Of a stretch of 64,000 bases of DNA, positions 25,395 through 34,041 are shown in pieces (position 1 is the first letter of the stretch; every line of letters starts with the position of its first letter). This stretch comes from an uncultured Collinsella sp. (GTDB lineage: Bacteria > Actinomycetota > Coriobacteriia > Coriobacteriales > Coriobacteriaceae): NCBI GenBank assembly GCA_902493535.1, contig CABUQG010000007.1, forward strand, positions 1 through 64,000, given 5' to 3'. Position numbers and translations under genes: made by a program. The notes beneath the pieces were generated by a model. That model did no database searches. It saw only the letters and a program-made list of their open reading frames with translations, and was not told where the DNA came from.

Positions 25395-27147
25395 GGTCTA
25401 GGTATCCTCTCACGTCTGCTTCGTAGTCCTCGATAATTTGCGGTCCTGCCGCGCCAAATTCAATTACGGTGTCACCCACCAGGTCAAAGAGCGCCTCGTT
25501 GATGCTATCGACGAGCATGTCCTCGCTCTGTCCCGAGTGCGCCACTGCCGATGTCGCTTGCGCTGCGTTTTGCTCGAGCAGTGCGCGAAGGAAGGCATCT
25601 GCGGCAGGCGCGAGTTCGTTCGTGGCGTCAGCGGGCGCTGCCGCTGCGAACGCGGGCGTCGGCGCGAGAAGCGGTGCCACGACACCAAACTGTTCGGTGG
25701 ATATGGTCGGCTCGTCGGCCTCGTCCTGCCGAATGGGTGCCGCGACCGCCTCGACCGTCGCGTCGGCTACGGGCTCGGCTTCCGGTTGCCCAGAGTCCGC
25801 TGCCTCGGCTTCTGCGGACGCGCCGTCCTCGCGTTCCTCGTCGATCAAAAGCGCTTCGCGCGTTTGCGCAGCGGCGCTCCGAATGTGCCCCAGCTGACTC
25901 AGATCGATATCGATCTTGACGGGCTGGTGTGCGGCGTCCCACGAAAGCCATGCCACAATCTCGTCATCGATAATCTTGGCCAGATATTTGGGGACCTTTT
26001 CTTCCTTAAGGGGATGGGCGGGGTCCAGCGCCAGGCGCAGGCGTTGGTCGCAGGCGCGCATCATTTCACCGAGCTTGCTGCTCTTTTGCCTACTACCGTG
26101 GATACGCATGCATTCCCAAAAGCCGTTTTGGCAACGGTAGATATGGATAGGATCCAGGCGGTATTCGCAGTCCTCGTGGCGCTCGGGCGCAAAGAATACG
26201 GCCGAGGCAAACATGGTGTAGGGCATGGCCGTCTCCTCCCCAAATAAACTCGCCACGATGCCGGTCTTTCGGTGCGTGTCATAGTAGCGCGCCATACGGA
26301 CATACACGGCGCATGCCACGTGGCGCAGATCGCGGTGGTGGCTGCGGTCGAGCCGCGAGTTACTTAGGTTGTACGTGGAGAGGGCGTTGATGGCGGCCAT
26401 GAGTCGCTCCTCGCGCACCTCATCGGGCGGAAGGGGGAGCGTGGGCTCGGAGTTCTTGCGACGCTTGGGGGCCTGCCCGGACGGTGCCGGTGCAGGCGCA
26501 AGGTCTCGAGCCGCACGCCGCAGCTCGATAAGGGCGTTATCGAGCATGACGGTTTTAGAGTCACAAAGCAGCTTGGGGTCGAGCCCGTGGAACACGGCGT
26601 AATCCTGCAGCCACACGCGCGCAAACCGGTCGATGCCGGGCTCAAAGGCGCGATAGATATCCCAAAAAGCCTTGATCTTGTTAAAACCATCGAGCGGATT
26701 ATCTACACCAATGCCGCAAATCAGCTCATAGAGATACAGAAAGGCAAAGGACGTAGACGTTTCCTCGACGGTTCCGCGGCGCACCTGGGCACGCCAGGTA
26801 AAGTAGCCGCGCAGCTGCCGATCGCTCATGGCGTTGTAGGTGGGAAAGTACGACTTAAAGGTGCCGTTATAGGGACAGTCGTCCTCAAAGTCGGCCATCA
26901 GCAGGCCCTGGCGGTAAAAAAGCTCGGCCTCCGATAGCCAGCGGCCCGCGCCGCCCTTGGGGTCATCCTGCCAGCGCGATATCTCGCGCATCTTGCGGTA
27001 TTGGTCGGGGAGGAAATTCTGCATCTGTCGGCCGGTTTTGAGAATCGGCTCGTCTGCGTAGATTTCGTTTGAGAAGCGGGCGGACTGATGGGTCCGGGCC
27101 TCGGCCATAATGCGCTCGATGAGCATCTTGATGTCCTGGTCGGCCAC
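25387..27147 (-). CDS. TerB N-terminal domain protein
   Basis: A 586-aa cytoplasmic protein. The TerB_N domain occupies roughly residues 40-250: ELFYRQGLLMADFEDDC, YFPTYNAMSDRQLRGYFTWR and LYLYELICGIGV are its hallmark blocks. A central region (about 265-430) is globular and unassigned; about 445-530 is acidic and alanine-rich linker; the end may be a short TerB_C-like helix bundle, which I cannot confirm. TerB-type domains come from tellurite/phage-resistance systems. GTG 27147 has GGAGAGGAG upstream. First gene of a three-gene operon with the BrxD-like ATPase and the helicase, 88 bases after the DUF554 gene. Confidence 0.85.
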   Translation of the reverse strand: MADQDIKMLIERIMAEARTHQSARFSNEIYADEPILKTGRQMQNFLPDQYRKMREISRWQDDPKGGAGRWLSEAELFYRQGLLMADFEDDCPYNGTFKSYFPTYNAMSDRQLRGYFTWRAQVRRGTVEETSTSFAFLYLYELICGIGVDNPLDGFNKIKAFWDIYRAFEPGIDRFARVWLQDYAVFHGLDPKLLCDSKTVMLDNALIELRRAARDLAPAPAPSGQAPKRRKNSEPTLPLPPDEVREERLMAAINALSTYNLSNSRLDRSHHRDLRHVACAVYVRMARYYDTHRKTGIVASLFGEETAMPYTMFASAVFFAPERHEDCEYRLDPIHIYRCQNGFWECMRIHGSRQKSSKLGEMMRACDQRLRLALDPAHPLKEEKVPKYLAKIIDDEIVAWLSWDAAHQPVKIDIDLSQLGHIRSAAAQTREALLIDEEREDGASAEAEAADSGQPEAEPVADATVEAVAAPIRQDEADEPTISTEQFGVVAPLLAPTPAFAAAAPADATNELAPAADAFLRALLEQNAAQATSAVAHSGQSEDMLVDSINEALFDLVGDTVIEFGAAGPQIIEDYEADVRGYLDHE

Positions 27148-27235
27148 CGCTTCTCCTCTCCTAACGCAGCTTCGGTGACCTCATATCATAGCACAGCATC
27201 AAACAGGTGTTCGAGATACTGCTGCGTAGATAGAT

Positions 27236-27952
27236 TTAGAACAGGAGGGCGTAGATGACGGCGATGACGACGGAGGGGAGCATATTGGCCGTGCGGAAGG
27301 TCTGAGGACGGATGAGGTTGACGCCGACGCAGAAGATGAGCATGGAGCCTACGAGCGAAAGGCTGTCGAGGGCTGCCGTAGTCATGATGGGGGAGAGTGC
27401 GCCGGCAAACAGCGTGATCGTCCCCTGGAACACGGCGACGGGCAGGGCGGAGAAAATGCAGCCGCGGCCAAGCGACGCCGTCATGGTGCAGACGATGATG
27501 CAGTCCAATGCGCCTTTCAGGGCAAGCGTTGACCAGTCACCGAGCAGACCGTCCTGGATCGATCCCACAATGGCCATGGCGCCGATACACACGGTGAGTG
27601 AAGTCGAGACAAAAGCGTTGGTGAACTCGTTATCGCCCTCGCTGCCGGTTTTGCGCTTGAGCCATTCGCCAAGGTTCTCGATGGCGGCCTCCAAGTTGAT
27701 GGCCTCGCCGATGAGCGAGCCGAGGGCGAACGAGACGATGAGCATGGTGGTGCCGGTGGTCGCTAGCGCCTTCCCATCGATAAGGAGCATCTTTTGCATG
27801 GTGCCGCCAAGGCCGATAAACAGGACGCACAGCCCCGATGCTTTCATGAGCGTGTCTTGGATGCGCGGTGTAATGAAGCGGCCGCCCGCTAATCCCAAAA
27901 GACCGCCCGCAACTAAAAGCCCAACGTTGATGATTGTTCCCAAGCCCGGCAT
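27236..27952 (-). CDS. DUF554 family membrane protein (YqgA/YdfK-like)
   Basis: A 238-aa integral membrane protein with about six to seven hydrophobic segments and the family opening MPGLGTIINVGLLVAGGLLG. GLGGTMQKML and the VCIGAMAIVGSIQDG segment are DUF554 features. Function in the family is unknown; a transporter role is presumed. The start at 27952 is backed by AGGAGGG; the longer open frame to 28021 is not membrane-protein-like. It lies upstream of the TerB_N operon on the same strand and could share its transcript. Confidence 0.88.
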   Translation of the reverse strand: MPGLGTIINVGLLVAGGLLGLAGGRFITPRIQDTLMKASGLCVLFIGLGGTMQKMLLIDGKALATTGTTMLIVSFALGSLIGEAINLEAAIENLGEWLKRKTGSEGDNEFTNAFVSTSLTVCIGAMAIVGSIQDGLLGDWSTLALKGALDCIIVCTMTASLGRGCIFSALPVAVFQGTITLFAGALSPIMTTAALDSLSLVGSMLIFCVGVNLIRPQTFRTANMLPSVVIAVIYALLF

Positions 27953-28070
27953 GAGCCCTCCTGTATTGATGCCAACGTGGCAATCGTAGCAGAACGAAAT
28001 GCGAGGTACATCGCGACTCATCTAATACGTTATATAAGTGGTATTAGGAATGATGCGCGGCATTTAAGCC

Positions 28071-29501
28071 TCAGGTGGTTGTCGGGACATAGGGATAGTA
28101 TTCAAAGCGCAGTGTCATAAGCCGCTGTGGGGATTCAATAGCCGCGGCGATGATATTGGCATCGCGGGCACGATCAAACCCTTCGAGTTCGATCTGATAC
28201 GAGACGTCTTGCATAATGTCCAGACGTCGCCAGGCCAGGAGTGTGTCGCCATCGAATTCCAAGGTCTTGCCTCCGTCTGGAGCAACGGCGTATAGACGCA
28301 GCTTGGCGGTGGTTGCAGGGTCGACAACTGTGACCTTTTTAATTTCGTTTCGAGTATTCTTGGCGCCCAACAAGGTGAGCAGTGTTGGGGCCACGACCTC
28401 GCCCGATGGCAAAAAGACGACTTCGATGGATTCAGGAAATGCGATGATAGCCGACTTGCGGACGGGCTGATTGGCGGCGGCAACTTCGATGTTCGCAGCG
28501 TCGATGACCTCTGTGTGGTCGAGCGCGGCAAGCACGCAGCAGTTACCTTCATCGATCTCTTGAGGATCAGCAAGCCCCAGACTGTCCGCGAGCTCGGGAT
28601 CGTTTGGATCGGCAGCGGGCTCATTCGGCGCTTCGAGAGAAGCTGGGACGCTGTTTGTCGGCGACGGCGTGTCGCCCGCACCTGCTTCTTTGTCCGCGCT
28701 CTCTTCTTGTATGGTTGCGTTGATGGGTTCGTCGTTTGGGGGGAGCGTCTTGGCGTCAAACGCGGAGGGGAGAATTCCGATGGCTCCGGATCCGTTCCAC
28801 TCCATTTCGAGAAGCGCCGGGTCGGCAAGAATGCGTTGCCTGCTTTGCGCGTGGGCATCGATTTCAATAGGGCCTGCCTCTATCCCTCGTGTAAGGCTGA
28901 GTGATCCGGCTGGCTTCTCGAAATGAGCGTCTGTGTCTTTGGTGCTGACGGCGTAGAACAGCAGGGACGCTTCTCCCGCCGCGATAACATCGGTACCGGC
29001 TTTGGTCAGCCGAAACGATGCCGTGAATGAGAGGGTGGGCTGCGCATCGTCTGCATTCGCGGCGGCGCAGCCCAGACATATACCGCCTCCTTTCTCGAAA
29101 AACGCACCGTCGAAGGCGACCTTCGCTCCGTTCGCCGAGTCATCGACCGAAGCGATGTCGATGCGCAGCTCTAAATTGCATGGATCGCCATCTGCATCGA
29201 GCACAACCGAGCGCCACGTGCAGACGGCGCACCCCGCCTGGGAGCCGTTTGCCTTGTTCGAACGCTTGATATCCACGACTATCGAGCCGTCCGTATTACG
29301 ACGAAGGCATCCCGAGGTTGAGATCACGGCCTGTGCGATCGAAAAACGCTCGCACGCAATGGCGCTCGACGGATTTGGTGCGGAACTTAGGGCTACTGGT
29401 AAGGAGTCTGCCATGACGGGAGTCGCCCAAGCGGCGACAGGCGTTCCGGTTGCGAGCGCGCCGCAGAGTGCGACGACGGGCAAAAGGTTCTTCGATGCCA
29501 T
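28071..29501 (-). CDS. Exported protein of unknown function
   Basis: A 476-aa protein with a Sec signal peptide (LLPVVALCGALATGTPVAAWA, cleavage probably after residue 25-31). The mature part has cysteine pairs CAVC and CLGC and later a CC pair, which may be disulphides, then a Pro/Glu/Asp-rich linker near 255-310, then a beta-rich C-terminal domain. No sorting motif or membrane anchor is visible at the C-terminus (ends PYVPTTT). I do not recognise the family. It is the last gene of the exported-protein operon beginning at 31276. Confidence 0.7.
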   Translation of the reverse strand: MASKNLLPVVALCGALATGTPVAAWATPVMADSLPVALSSAPNPSSAIACERFSIAQAVISTSGCLRRNTDGSIVVDIKRSNKANGSQAGCAVCTWRSVVLDADGDPCNLELRIDIASVDDSANGAKVAFDGAFFEKGGGICLGCAAANADDAQPTLSFTASFRLTKAGTDVIAAGEASLLFYAVSTKDTDAHFEKPAGSLSLTRGIEAGPIEIDAHAQSRQRILADPALLEMEWNGSGAIGILPSAFDAKTLPPNDEPINATIQEESADKEAGAGDTPSPTNSVPASLEAPNEPAADPNDPELADSLGLADPQEIDEGNCCVLAALDHTEVIDAANIEVAAANQPVRKSAIIAFPESIEVVFLPSGEVVAPTLLTLLGAKNTRNEIKKVTVVDPATTAKLRLYAVAPDGGKTLEFDGDTLLAWRRLDIMQDVSYQIELEGFDRARDANIIAAAIESPQRLMTLRFEYYPYVPTTT

Positions 29502-29519
29502 GGGGTCTCCTTAGCTAAT

Positions 29520-29831
29520 TTAGTGCGGCCTGTCCGTGTTTTGTTTCTGGCTGCGTTTGATGTGCAGACCGAGGCCGGCGGTTCCCGCGCCTGCTGCTGT
29601 GGCGCCTGCTGCCAAGAGCCATCGTCTGTCGCCTGTCTGCGCCAACGGTTCCTCGCGGTCGCCGCGGTCGAGCTCCGAGAGGTCGACCGTCACTTGCGTG
29701 GCGGCCTGCGCCTGTTCTTGCTGGGCAAAGGCCATGGCTGGCCCAAACGCTAGGATGCTGACGGCGGCGGCCAGGGCGACGGCCTTATGCCGTGTGCGCA
29801 CCGGGCTCGACCGTCCAGGTGATCGTCGCAA
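29520..29831 (-). CDS. Small surface protein with LAQTG sortase signal
   Basis: A 103-aa precursor: signal peptide (AVALAAAVSILAFGPAMAFA), a mature stretch of about 40 residues, then LAQTG, a hydrophobic segment (WLLAAGATAAGAGTAGLGL) and a basic tail KRSQK. LAxTG is the class E sortase signal of high-GC Gram-positives, so wall anchoring is likely. Such a short mature part suggests a minor subunit or a spacer. It overlaps the upstream gene by 47 bases if ATG 29831 is used; GTG 29801 would reduce the overlap to 17 and is equally plausible. Confidence 0.7.
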   Translation of the reverse strand: MRRSPGRSSPVRTRHKAVALAAAVSILAFGPAMAFAQQEQAQAATQVTVDLSELDRGDREEPLAQTGDRRWLLAAGATAAGAGTAGLGLHIKRSQKQNTDRPH

Positions 29832-30384
29832 CCTGATCGCCTTCGCCGGTTACGCGGAAGATGTCGCGCGTGACGCGGGCGACGTTTCCGCTTGTCTTGA
29901 GCTTGATTTTGTCCGTGCCGCCGGCAATGCCCTGGTAGCCCATGTCGAAGGCTGCATTCTTGGAAAGATCGAGGCCCGTCCCTTGCGCGGCGGCGCTGGC
30001 GTTCTGGAGCGCGCCGTCGGGGCCGACCTTAAAGTCGATGGAGTTCTGCGCGGTTCCGGCCTTGGCGTCGGCGGCAATGGTCCAGGTGTTCATGGCGTCG
30101 ATCTTCATGTTGGTGACATGGATGCCGTAGGCCGAATGATTGTCGATGGTGGTCGCGTCTTCTGAGGGGCCCTGAAGCGTGCCGTCGGCCTTGGCGACGA
30201 AGGGAATAACCGTCGGAACTTTGAACTCAACGTTGTCGATCTCGGTCCTGACCATTACCTTCGTGGTTCCAACGCGCCCGGCTGCCATAGCTGGCGTCGG
30301 GGCGGCGCCCATTGCGAGCGCGAGCGCGAGCCCTGTGCCCACGACGAGCGCTCTGACTCCGTTCATGTTCCTGGTGATGTCCAT
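29785..30384 (-). CDS. Exported hypothetical protein
   Basis: A 199-aa protein with a clear signal peptide (ALVVGTGLALALAMGAAPTPAMA, cleavage near residue 35). The mature domain looks beta-rich, with VEFKVPTVIPFVAKADGTL, HSAYGIHVTNMKID and a C-terminal VATITWTVEP strand. The family is not known to me; it resembles WxL-like or other small surface beta proteins only loosely. AAAGGA precedes ATG 30384. Its coding overlap with the LAQTG gene indicates a shared operon and probably assembly at the same site. Confidence 0.72.
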   Translation of the reverse strand: MDITRNMNGVRALVVGTGLALALAMGAAPTPAMAAGRVGTTKVMVRTEIDNVEFKVPTVIPFVAKADGTLQGPSEDATTIDNHSAYGIHVTNMKIDAMNTWTIAADAKAGTAQNSIDFKVGPDGALQNASAAAQGTGLDLSKNAAFDMGYQGIAGGTDKIKLKTSGNVARVTRDIFRVTGEGDQVATITWTVEPGAHTA

Positions 30385-30473
30385 GGTCGTTCCTTTCTAT
30401 TCGCCGCGGGCCGTCCCCGCGATGATTGGACGAATGCTGGTGAATTGCATGCGGTGCCGTGTCGGCCGGAAGG

Positions 30474-30983
30474 CTAGTTCTCGGTTTGCTCAACCCGTAC
30501 CTTGACACGTGTCGGATTGCCGTGGCTGTCGAGGGTCTTTGCATCGAGTGCCTGGATCTCGATGTACGCCTCGCCTTCTTTGATGTCGCCGGCGGGGCAC
30601 GTCTCGATTGTCTTGCCGGTCTCGACCACACCGGATTCGTACATGGTCTCGTCGTTTTGGATGACGCGGAATCGCTGGGGAAATTTATTGTCTTGGACGT
30701 TTTGCACGTTGACGCGCAGTTTGCCGTCCTCCTGCAGCTGAGCGACCGGCGCGACCGAAATCGTCATCATGTTGTCGCGGACGATGGCGTCGAGCTCATC
30801 TTGGATTTCCTGGCGCGTTTTGCCCTCGGCCGTCGTAACCGAAGCGCCCGCCTCGGGTACGGGCTGCGACTGCCAAACGTATAGTCCTACGGCGACAAGG
30901 GCACAGACGATGGCCAAGCAGGCAACGATGAGCTTCTTGCGACGACCCAGGCCTGCAAAGTGGGGTGGCTTCTTCGCGCTCAT
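30474..30983 (-). CDS. Membrane-anchored exported protein
   Basis: A 169-aa protein with a basic N-terminus (MSAKKPPHFAGLGRRKK), one transmembrane helix (LIVACLAIVCALVAVGLYVW) and an extracytoplasmic domain rich in beta-strand-like sequence (FRVIQNDETMYESGVVETGK, VKVRVEQTEN at the end). The family is unknown. Its ATG overlaps the stop of the preceding 98-aa gene (ATGA), so translation is coupled. It is the second gene of the five-gene surface operon. Confidence 0.7.
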   Translation of the reverse strand: MSAKKPPHFAGLGRRKKLIVACLAIVCALVAVGLYVWQSQPVPEAGASVTTAEGKTRQEIQDELDAIVRDNMMTISVAPVAQLQEDGKLRVNVQNVQDNKFPQRFRVIQNDETMYESGVVETGKTIETCPAGDIKEGEAYIEIQALDAKTLDSHGNPTRVKVRVEQTEN

Positions 30984-31276
30984 GCGGCATCCTTGGCGGT
31001 ATAGACGCGCGCAAAGGTGGACGGGTCCGCTCCAAAGAGCATGTGAAGCATCAGACGGCGCGAGTAGACGAGCTCGTCGAAGTCGGGAGGGAGCTCGATG
31101 TCGTGGATATGCGCGATGTGGTGGGCGAGCGCCGAGAACGACTCGGGGTCGCAGATCACATCGGTGGTAACGTGGTAGACCGTCGTATCGGGGAATGCCT
31201 CTTCGTCGAAAGGCAGGAGATGGGGATCGTCGTCGACTTCGATGGCGATGCCGTACTGGGGCCAGTAATATGCCAT
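30980..31276 (-). CDS. Small protein, possible DUF559-like fragment
   Basis: A 98-aa protein with MAYYWPQYGIAIEVDDDPH, then PFDEEAFPDTTVYHVTTD. The run of hydrophobic strand then IEVDDD, and TTVYHVT as a later strand, resembles the core of DUF559/Vsr-like nuclease folds (inference), but without the family's N-terminal half, so it may be a remnant or a binding-only domain. GGGAGG precedes ATG 31276. It is the first gene of the surface-protein operon, an odd partner for secreted proteins. Confidence 0.6.
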   Translation of the reverse strand: MAYYWPQYGIAIEVDDDPHLLPFDEEAFPDTTVYHVTTDVICDPESFSALAHHIAHIHDIELPPDFDELVYSRRLMLHMLFGADPSTFARVYTAKDAA

Positions 31277-31301
31277 GGGAACCTCCCTGCTTCTGGGCCA
31301 A

Positions 31302-31621
31302 AACTTCTATCGGTTTTGGCTGTCGACGCCGACCTTATCAGCCGCTACTTGACCAATTTCTGACCAAATGCTTGACGGATTGGCGTCTCCGCAGGTAAAA
31401 GGCGGCAAAAAATACTCCAACTTTTTTCGAGCGACAATCGCGCGGTCGGCGACGGCGGGGCCATATGTGTCAAAAGCATCGTCTGCCGAGGAAATCAAGC
31501 CGCTCGCCGAATTGCACGAACGTAAAAAACGCCAATTATGGAGACGGTCTCGAACACGTCGACGAAACGATGCGGTAACATCTCCCTGCAAACACTGTAG
31601 TTAGCTAAAGGGGGAGTTCGC
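31302..31621. other. Divergent intergenic region, no gene seen
   Basis: About 320 bases between the surface operon (minus) and the lactate dehydrogenase operon (plus). I see no supported gene. TTGCAC (31512-31517) and AATTAT (31534-31539), 16 bp apart, are a weak promoter candidate for the dehydrogenase operon. AAAAAATACTCCAACTTTTTT near 31409-31429 is a conspicuous AT-rich block. Confidence 0.4.
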
Positions 31622-33223
31622 GTGTCTGCAACCATCAAACCCTTCACCGACGAGTTCGAAGAGTATGGCCGCGATGAATCTCGCGCATCGGGCGAGGCCT
31701 CGAGCATCTCGTTTCCGACAACGGAAAACGAGGTCCGTGCCATTTTGGAAAAGCTCCATGCCGAGCGTGTTCCGGTAACGGTTCAGGGCGCCCGAACCGG
31801 CCTTGCCGCCGGCGCCGTGCCCCACGGCGGGCATATCCTCAATACTTCCCGTATGAATCGCTATTTGGGCCTTCGCCGCGATGAACAAGGCCAATTTCTG
31901 CTGCGCGTGGAGCCGGGCGTTGTGCTCTCGGAGCTGCGCAAGCAGCTGAGCAAGAAGGTGCTGCCGACCGCTGGTTGGGACCAGGCATCGCTTGAGGCCT
32001 ACGAGGAGTTCCAAGAGGCTCCCGAGCAGTTTTTTCCCACCGATCCCACCGAGGCGTCTGCCTGTCTGGGCGGCATGGCGGCATGTAACGCCTCCGGTGC
32101 CCGCAGCTACGCCTACGGCCCCATGCGCCCACATATCACGGGACTCCACGTCGTGCTGGCTGATGGCGATTTGCTTGAGCTTCGGCGCGGCGAGGCTTTT
32201 GCCCAGGGCCGCCACCTGTCGCTCGTGACGGCAGCGGGCCGTACACTCGAGCTCGATCTTCCCGGCTATACCATGCCCAAGACAAAAAATGCTTCGGGCT
32301 ATTTCGTTGCTGACGATATGGATGCCATCGATCTGTTTATCGGTGCGTGTGGCACAATCGGTGTCATCACCGAACTCGAGATTGCCCTGCAGGTGGCACC
32401 CGCGGTCGTTTGGGGCGTGAGCTGCTTCTTCGACAGCGAAGACAAGGCCGTGTCCTTCACCGATTCTGTGCGTCCCGTCCTGTCCCATGCGGCTGCCATC
32501 GAGTACTTCGATGCTGGCGCCCTGGATATTCTACGTCGCCAGCGCGAGCAGTCGACGGCGTTTGCCTCGCTGCCTGCGCTCGACAAAGACGCCAAGGTCT
32601 GTGTCTACGTGGAGCTCGACTGCGACGACGAAGCCCAGGCGACTGAGGAGCTGTATCACTTGGGGTGGGTACTGGAGCTTGCGGGCGGCAGTGACGATGC
32701 GACATGGGTCGCGCGCACCGAGGTCGATCGCGAGTGTCAGCGATTCTTCCGCCATGCGGTGCCCGAGAGCGTCAACATGCTCATCGACGAGCGCCGCCGC
32801 ATGGATCCCACCATCACCAAACTGGGTTCGGACATGTCGGTGCCCAACGCGCACTTGGCCGATGTTATCGCCCTCTATCGCCGCACGCTGGCGGAAAGTG
32901 GGCTTGAATCTGCCGCCTGGGGGCATATCGGTAACAACCATCTGCATGTGAACATTCTGCCGCGCGATGCACAGGATTATCGCCGCGGCGCAGAACTCTT
33001 TGCCCAGTGGGCTTCCGAGGTCACGGCCATGGGCGGTGCCGTCTCCGCAGAACACGGCGTCGGCAAGATCAAGGCGGGCTTCTTGGAGACGATGTACGGT
33101 CACGAGGCCATGGTCGAGTCGGCGCGGCTCAAGCTCCAGCTCGATCCCGACGGGCAGCTGGGTCGCGGCAACCTGTTTTCGGAGAAGCTCTTGGATGAGC
33201 TTGTCCAGAAAGGGGGCGTGTGA
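31622..33223 (+). CDS. FAD-linked D-lactate/glycolate dehydrogenase subunit (GlcD/LctD-like)
   Basis: A 533-aa FAD-binding PCMH-type oxidoreductase. The FAD domain contains VTVQGARTGLAAGAVP, CLGGMAACNASGARS and GACGTIGVITELEIAL; the C-terminal substrate domain ends with AEHGVGKIKAGFL. Followed directly by etfB and a ferredoxin-etfA, it matches the Acetobacterium woodii LctBCD order of functions, in which lactate is oxidised with NAD+ at the expense of reduced ferredoxin (confurcation). GTG 31622 has AAAGGGGG upstream. The substrate (D-lactate, glycolate or another 2-hydroxyacid) is not fixed by sequence. Confidence 0.87.
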   Translation: MSATIKPFTDEFEEYGRDESRASGEASSISFPTTENEVRAILEKLHAERVPVTVQGARTGLAAGAVPHGGHILNTSRMNRYLGLRRDEQGQFLLRVEPGVVLSELRKQLSKKVLPTAGWDQASLEAYEEFQEAPEQFFPTDPTEASACLGGMAACNASGARSYAYGPMRPHITGLHVVLADGDLLELRRGEAFAQGRHLSLVTAAGRTLELDLPGYTMPKTKNASGYFVADDMDAIDLFIGACGTIGVITELEIALQVAPAVVWGVSCFFDSEDKAVSFTDSVRPVLSHAAAIEYFDAGALDILRRQREQSTAFASLPALDKDAKVCVYVELDCDDEAQATEELYHLGWVLELAGGSDDATWVARTEVDRECQRFFRHAVPESVNMLIDERRRMDPTITKLGSDMSVPNAHLADVIALYRRTLAESGLESAAWGHIGNNHLHVNILPRDAQDYRRGAELFAQWASEVTAMGGAVSAEHGVGKIKAGFLETMYGHEAMVESARLKLQLDPDGQLGRGNLFSEKLLDELVQKGGV

Positions 33224-33225
33224 AG

Positions 33226-34041
33226 ATGAGCGATTTCCATATGGTGGTGTGCGTCAAGGCCGTGCCGGGCAGCACCGAGGTCAAGATGGACCCCAAGACC
33301 AATACCATCGTGCGCGATGGCAAGCAGGCGGTCATTAATCCCTTTGATGCGAGCGCTTTGGAATGCGCGCTGGCGCTGAAAGACGACTTTATCGGCTTTG
33401 GCATGGACGTGCGCGTAACGGTGGTGTCGATGGGCATCCCCGCGACCGAGTCGCTGCTGCGCGACTGCATCGCTCGAGGTGCCGACGACGCGCTGCTGCT
33501 GACCGATCGCGCCTTTGCAGGTGCCGATACCCTGGCAACCACCTATGCCCTCAAGTGCGGCATCGAGGCGCTCGACGAGGACTTCGACCTGCTCATCTGC
33601 GGCAAGATGGCGGTGGATGGCGATACGGCCCAGATTGGTCCCGAGCTTGCCGGAGCCTTTGAGATTCCCTGCGTGACCGACGTGAGTTGCGTGCAGAGCG
33701 CGGGCTTTACGACCTGTGGCTCGCTGGCGCTCGTTCACGGATGCGATGCCGGCGAGGAGACGGTGTATCTTGAGATGCCGTGCGCGATGACGACTGCCAA
33801 GGAGATTGGCCAGTTGCGTATGCCGAGTATTGCCGGTATTCGCGCGGCGGAGGAGGCGGACGCGCGCGTGGTCAGTGCCGCCGACGTGAACGCCGACCCC
33901 GCGCGTTGCGGTCTTGCTGGGTCGCCGACGCAGGTCGTGCGCTCGTTTGTGCCCGACCGTGACCAAACGTGCGAGGCCGTTGAGGGGACGGCGTCCGAGC
34001 AGGCGGCAAAGCTTGCCAAGATTATCGAGGGGATGGCATAG
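33226..34041 (+). CDS. etfB: Electron transfer flavoprotein subunit beta
   Basis: A 271-aa EtfB. VVCVKAVPGSTEVKMD opens the family fold, and GKMAVDGDTAQIGPELA is the central FAD/AMP-binding loop seen in EtfB. With the following EtfA it accepts or bifurcates electrons between NADH, ferredoxin and the dehydrogenase. ATG 33226 is preferred over GTG 33220 for spacing from AAAGGGGG; it begins 2 bases after the dehydrogenase stop codon. Middle gene of the operon. Confidence 0.92.
   Translation: MSDFHMVVCVKAVPGSTEVKMDPKTNTIVRDGKQAVINPFDASALECALALKDDFIGFGMDVRVTVVSMGIPATESLLRDCIARGADDALLLTDRAFAGADTLATTYALKCGIEALDEDFDLLICGKMAVDGDTAQIGPELAGAFEIPCVTDVSCVQSAGFTTCGSLALVHGCDAGEETVYLEMPCAMTTAKEIGQLRMPSIAGIRAAEEADARVVSAADVNADPARCGLAGSPTQVVRSFVPDRDQTCEAVEGTASEQAAKLAKIIEGMA

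Noticed and set aside
21529..27147. Complete BREX system
   Set aside because: Only BrxD-like and BrxHI-like proteins are present; PglX, PglZ, BrxC and other core genes are absent from the window.
31495..31743. An 82-residue frame on the minus strand opposite the start of the lactate dehydrogenase gene
   Set aside because: No ribosome binding site or recognisable motif; overlaps a confident start of the sense gene.
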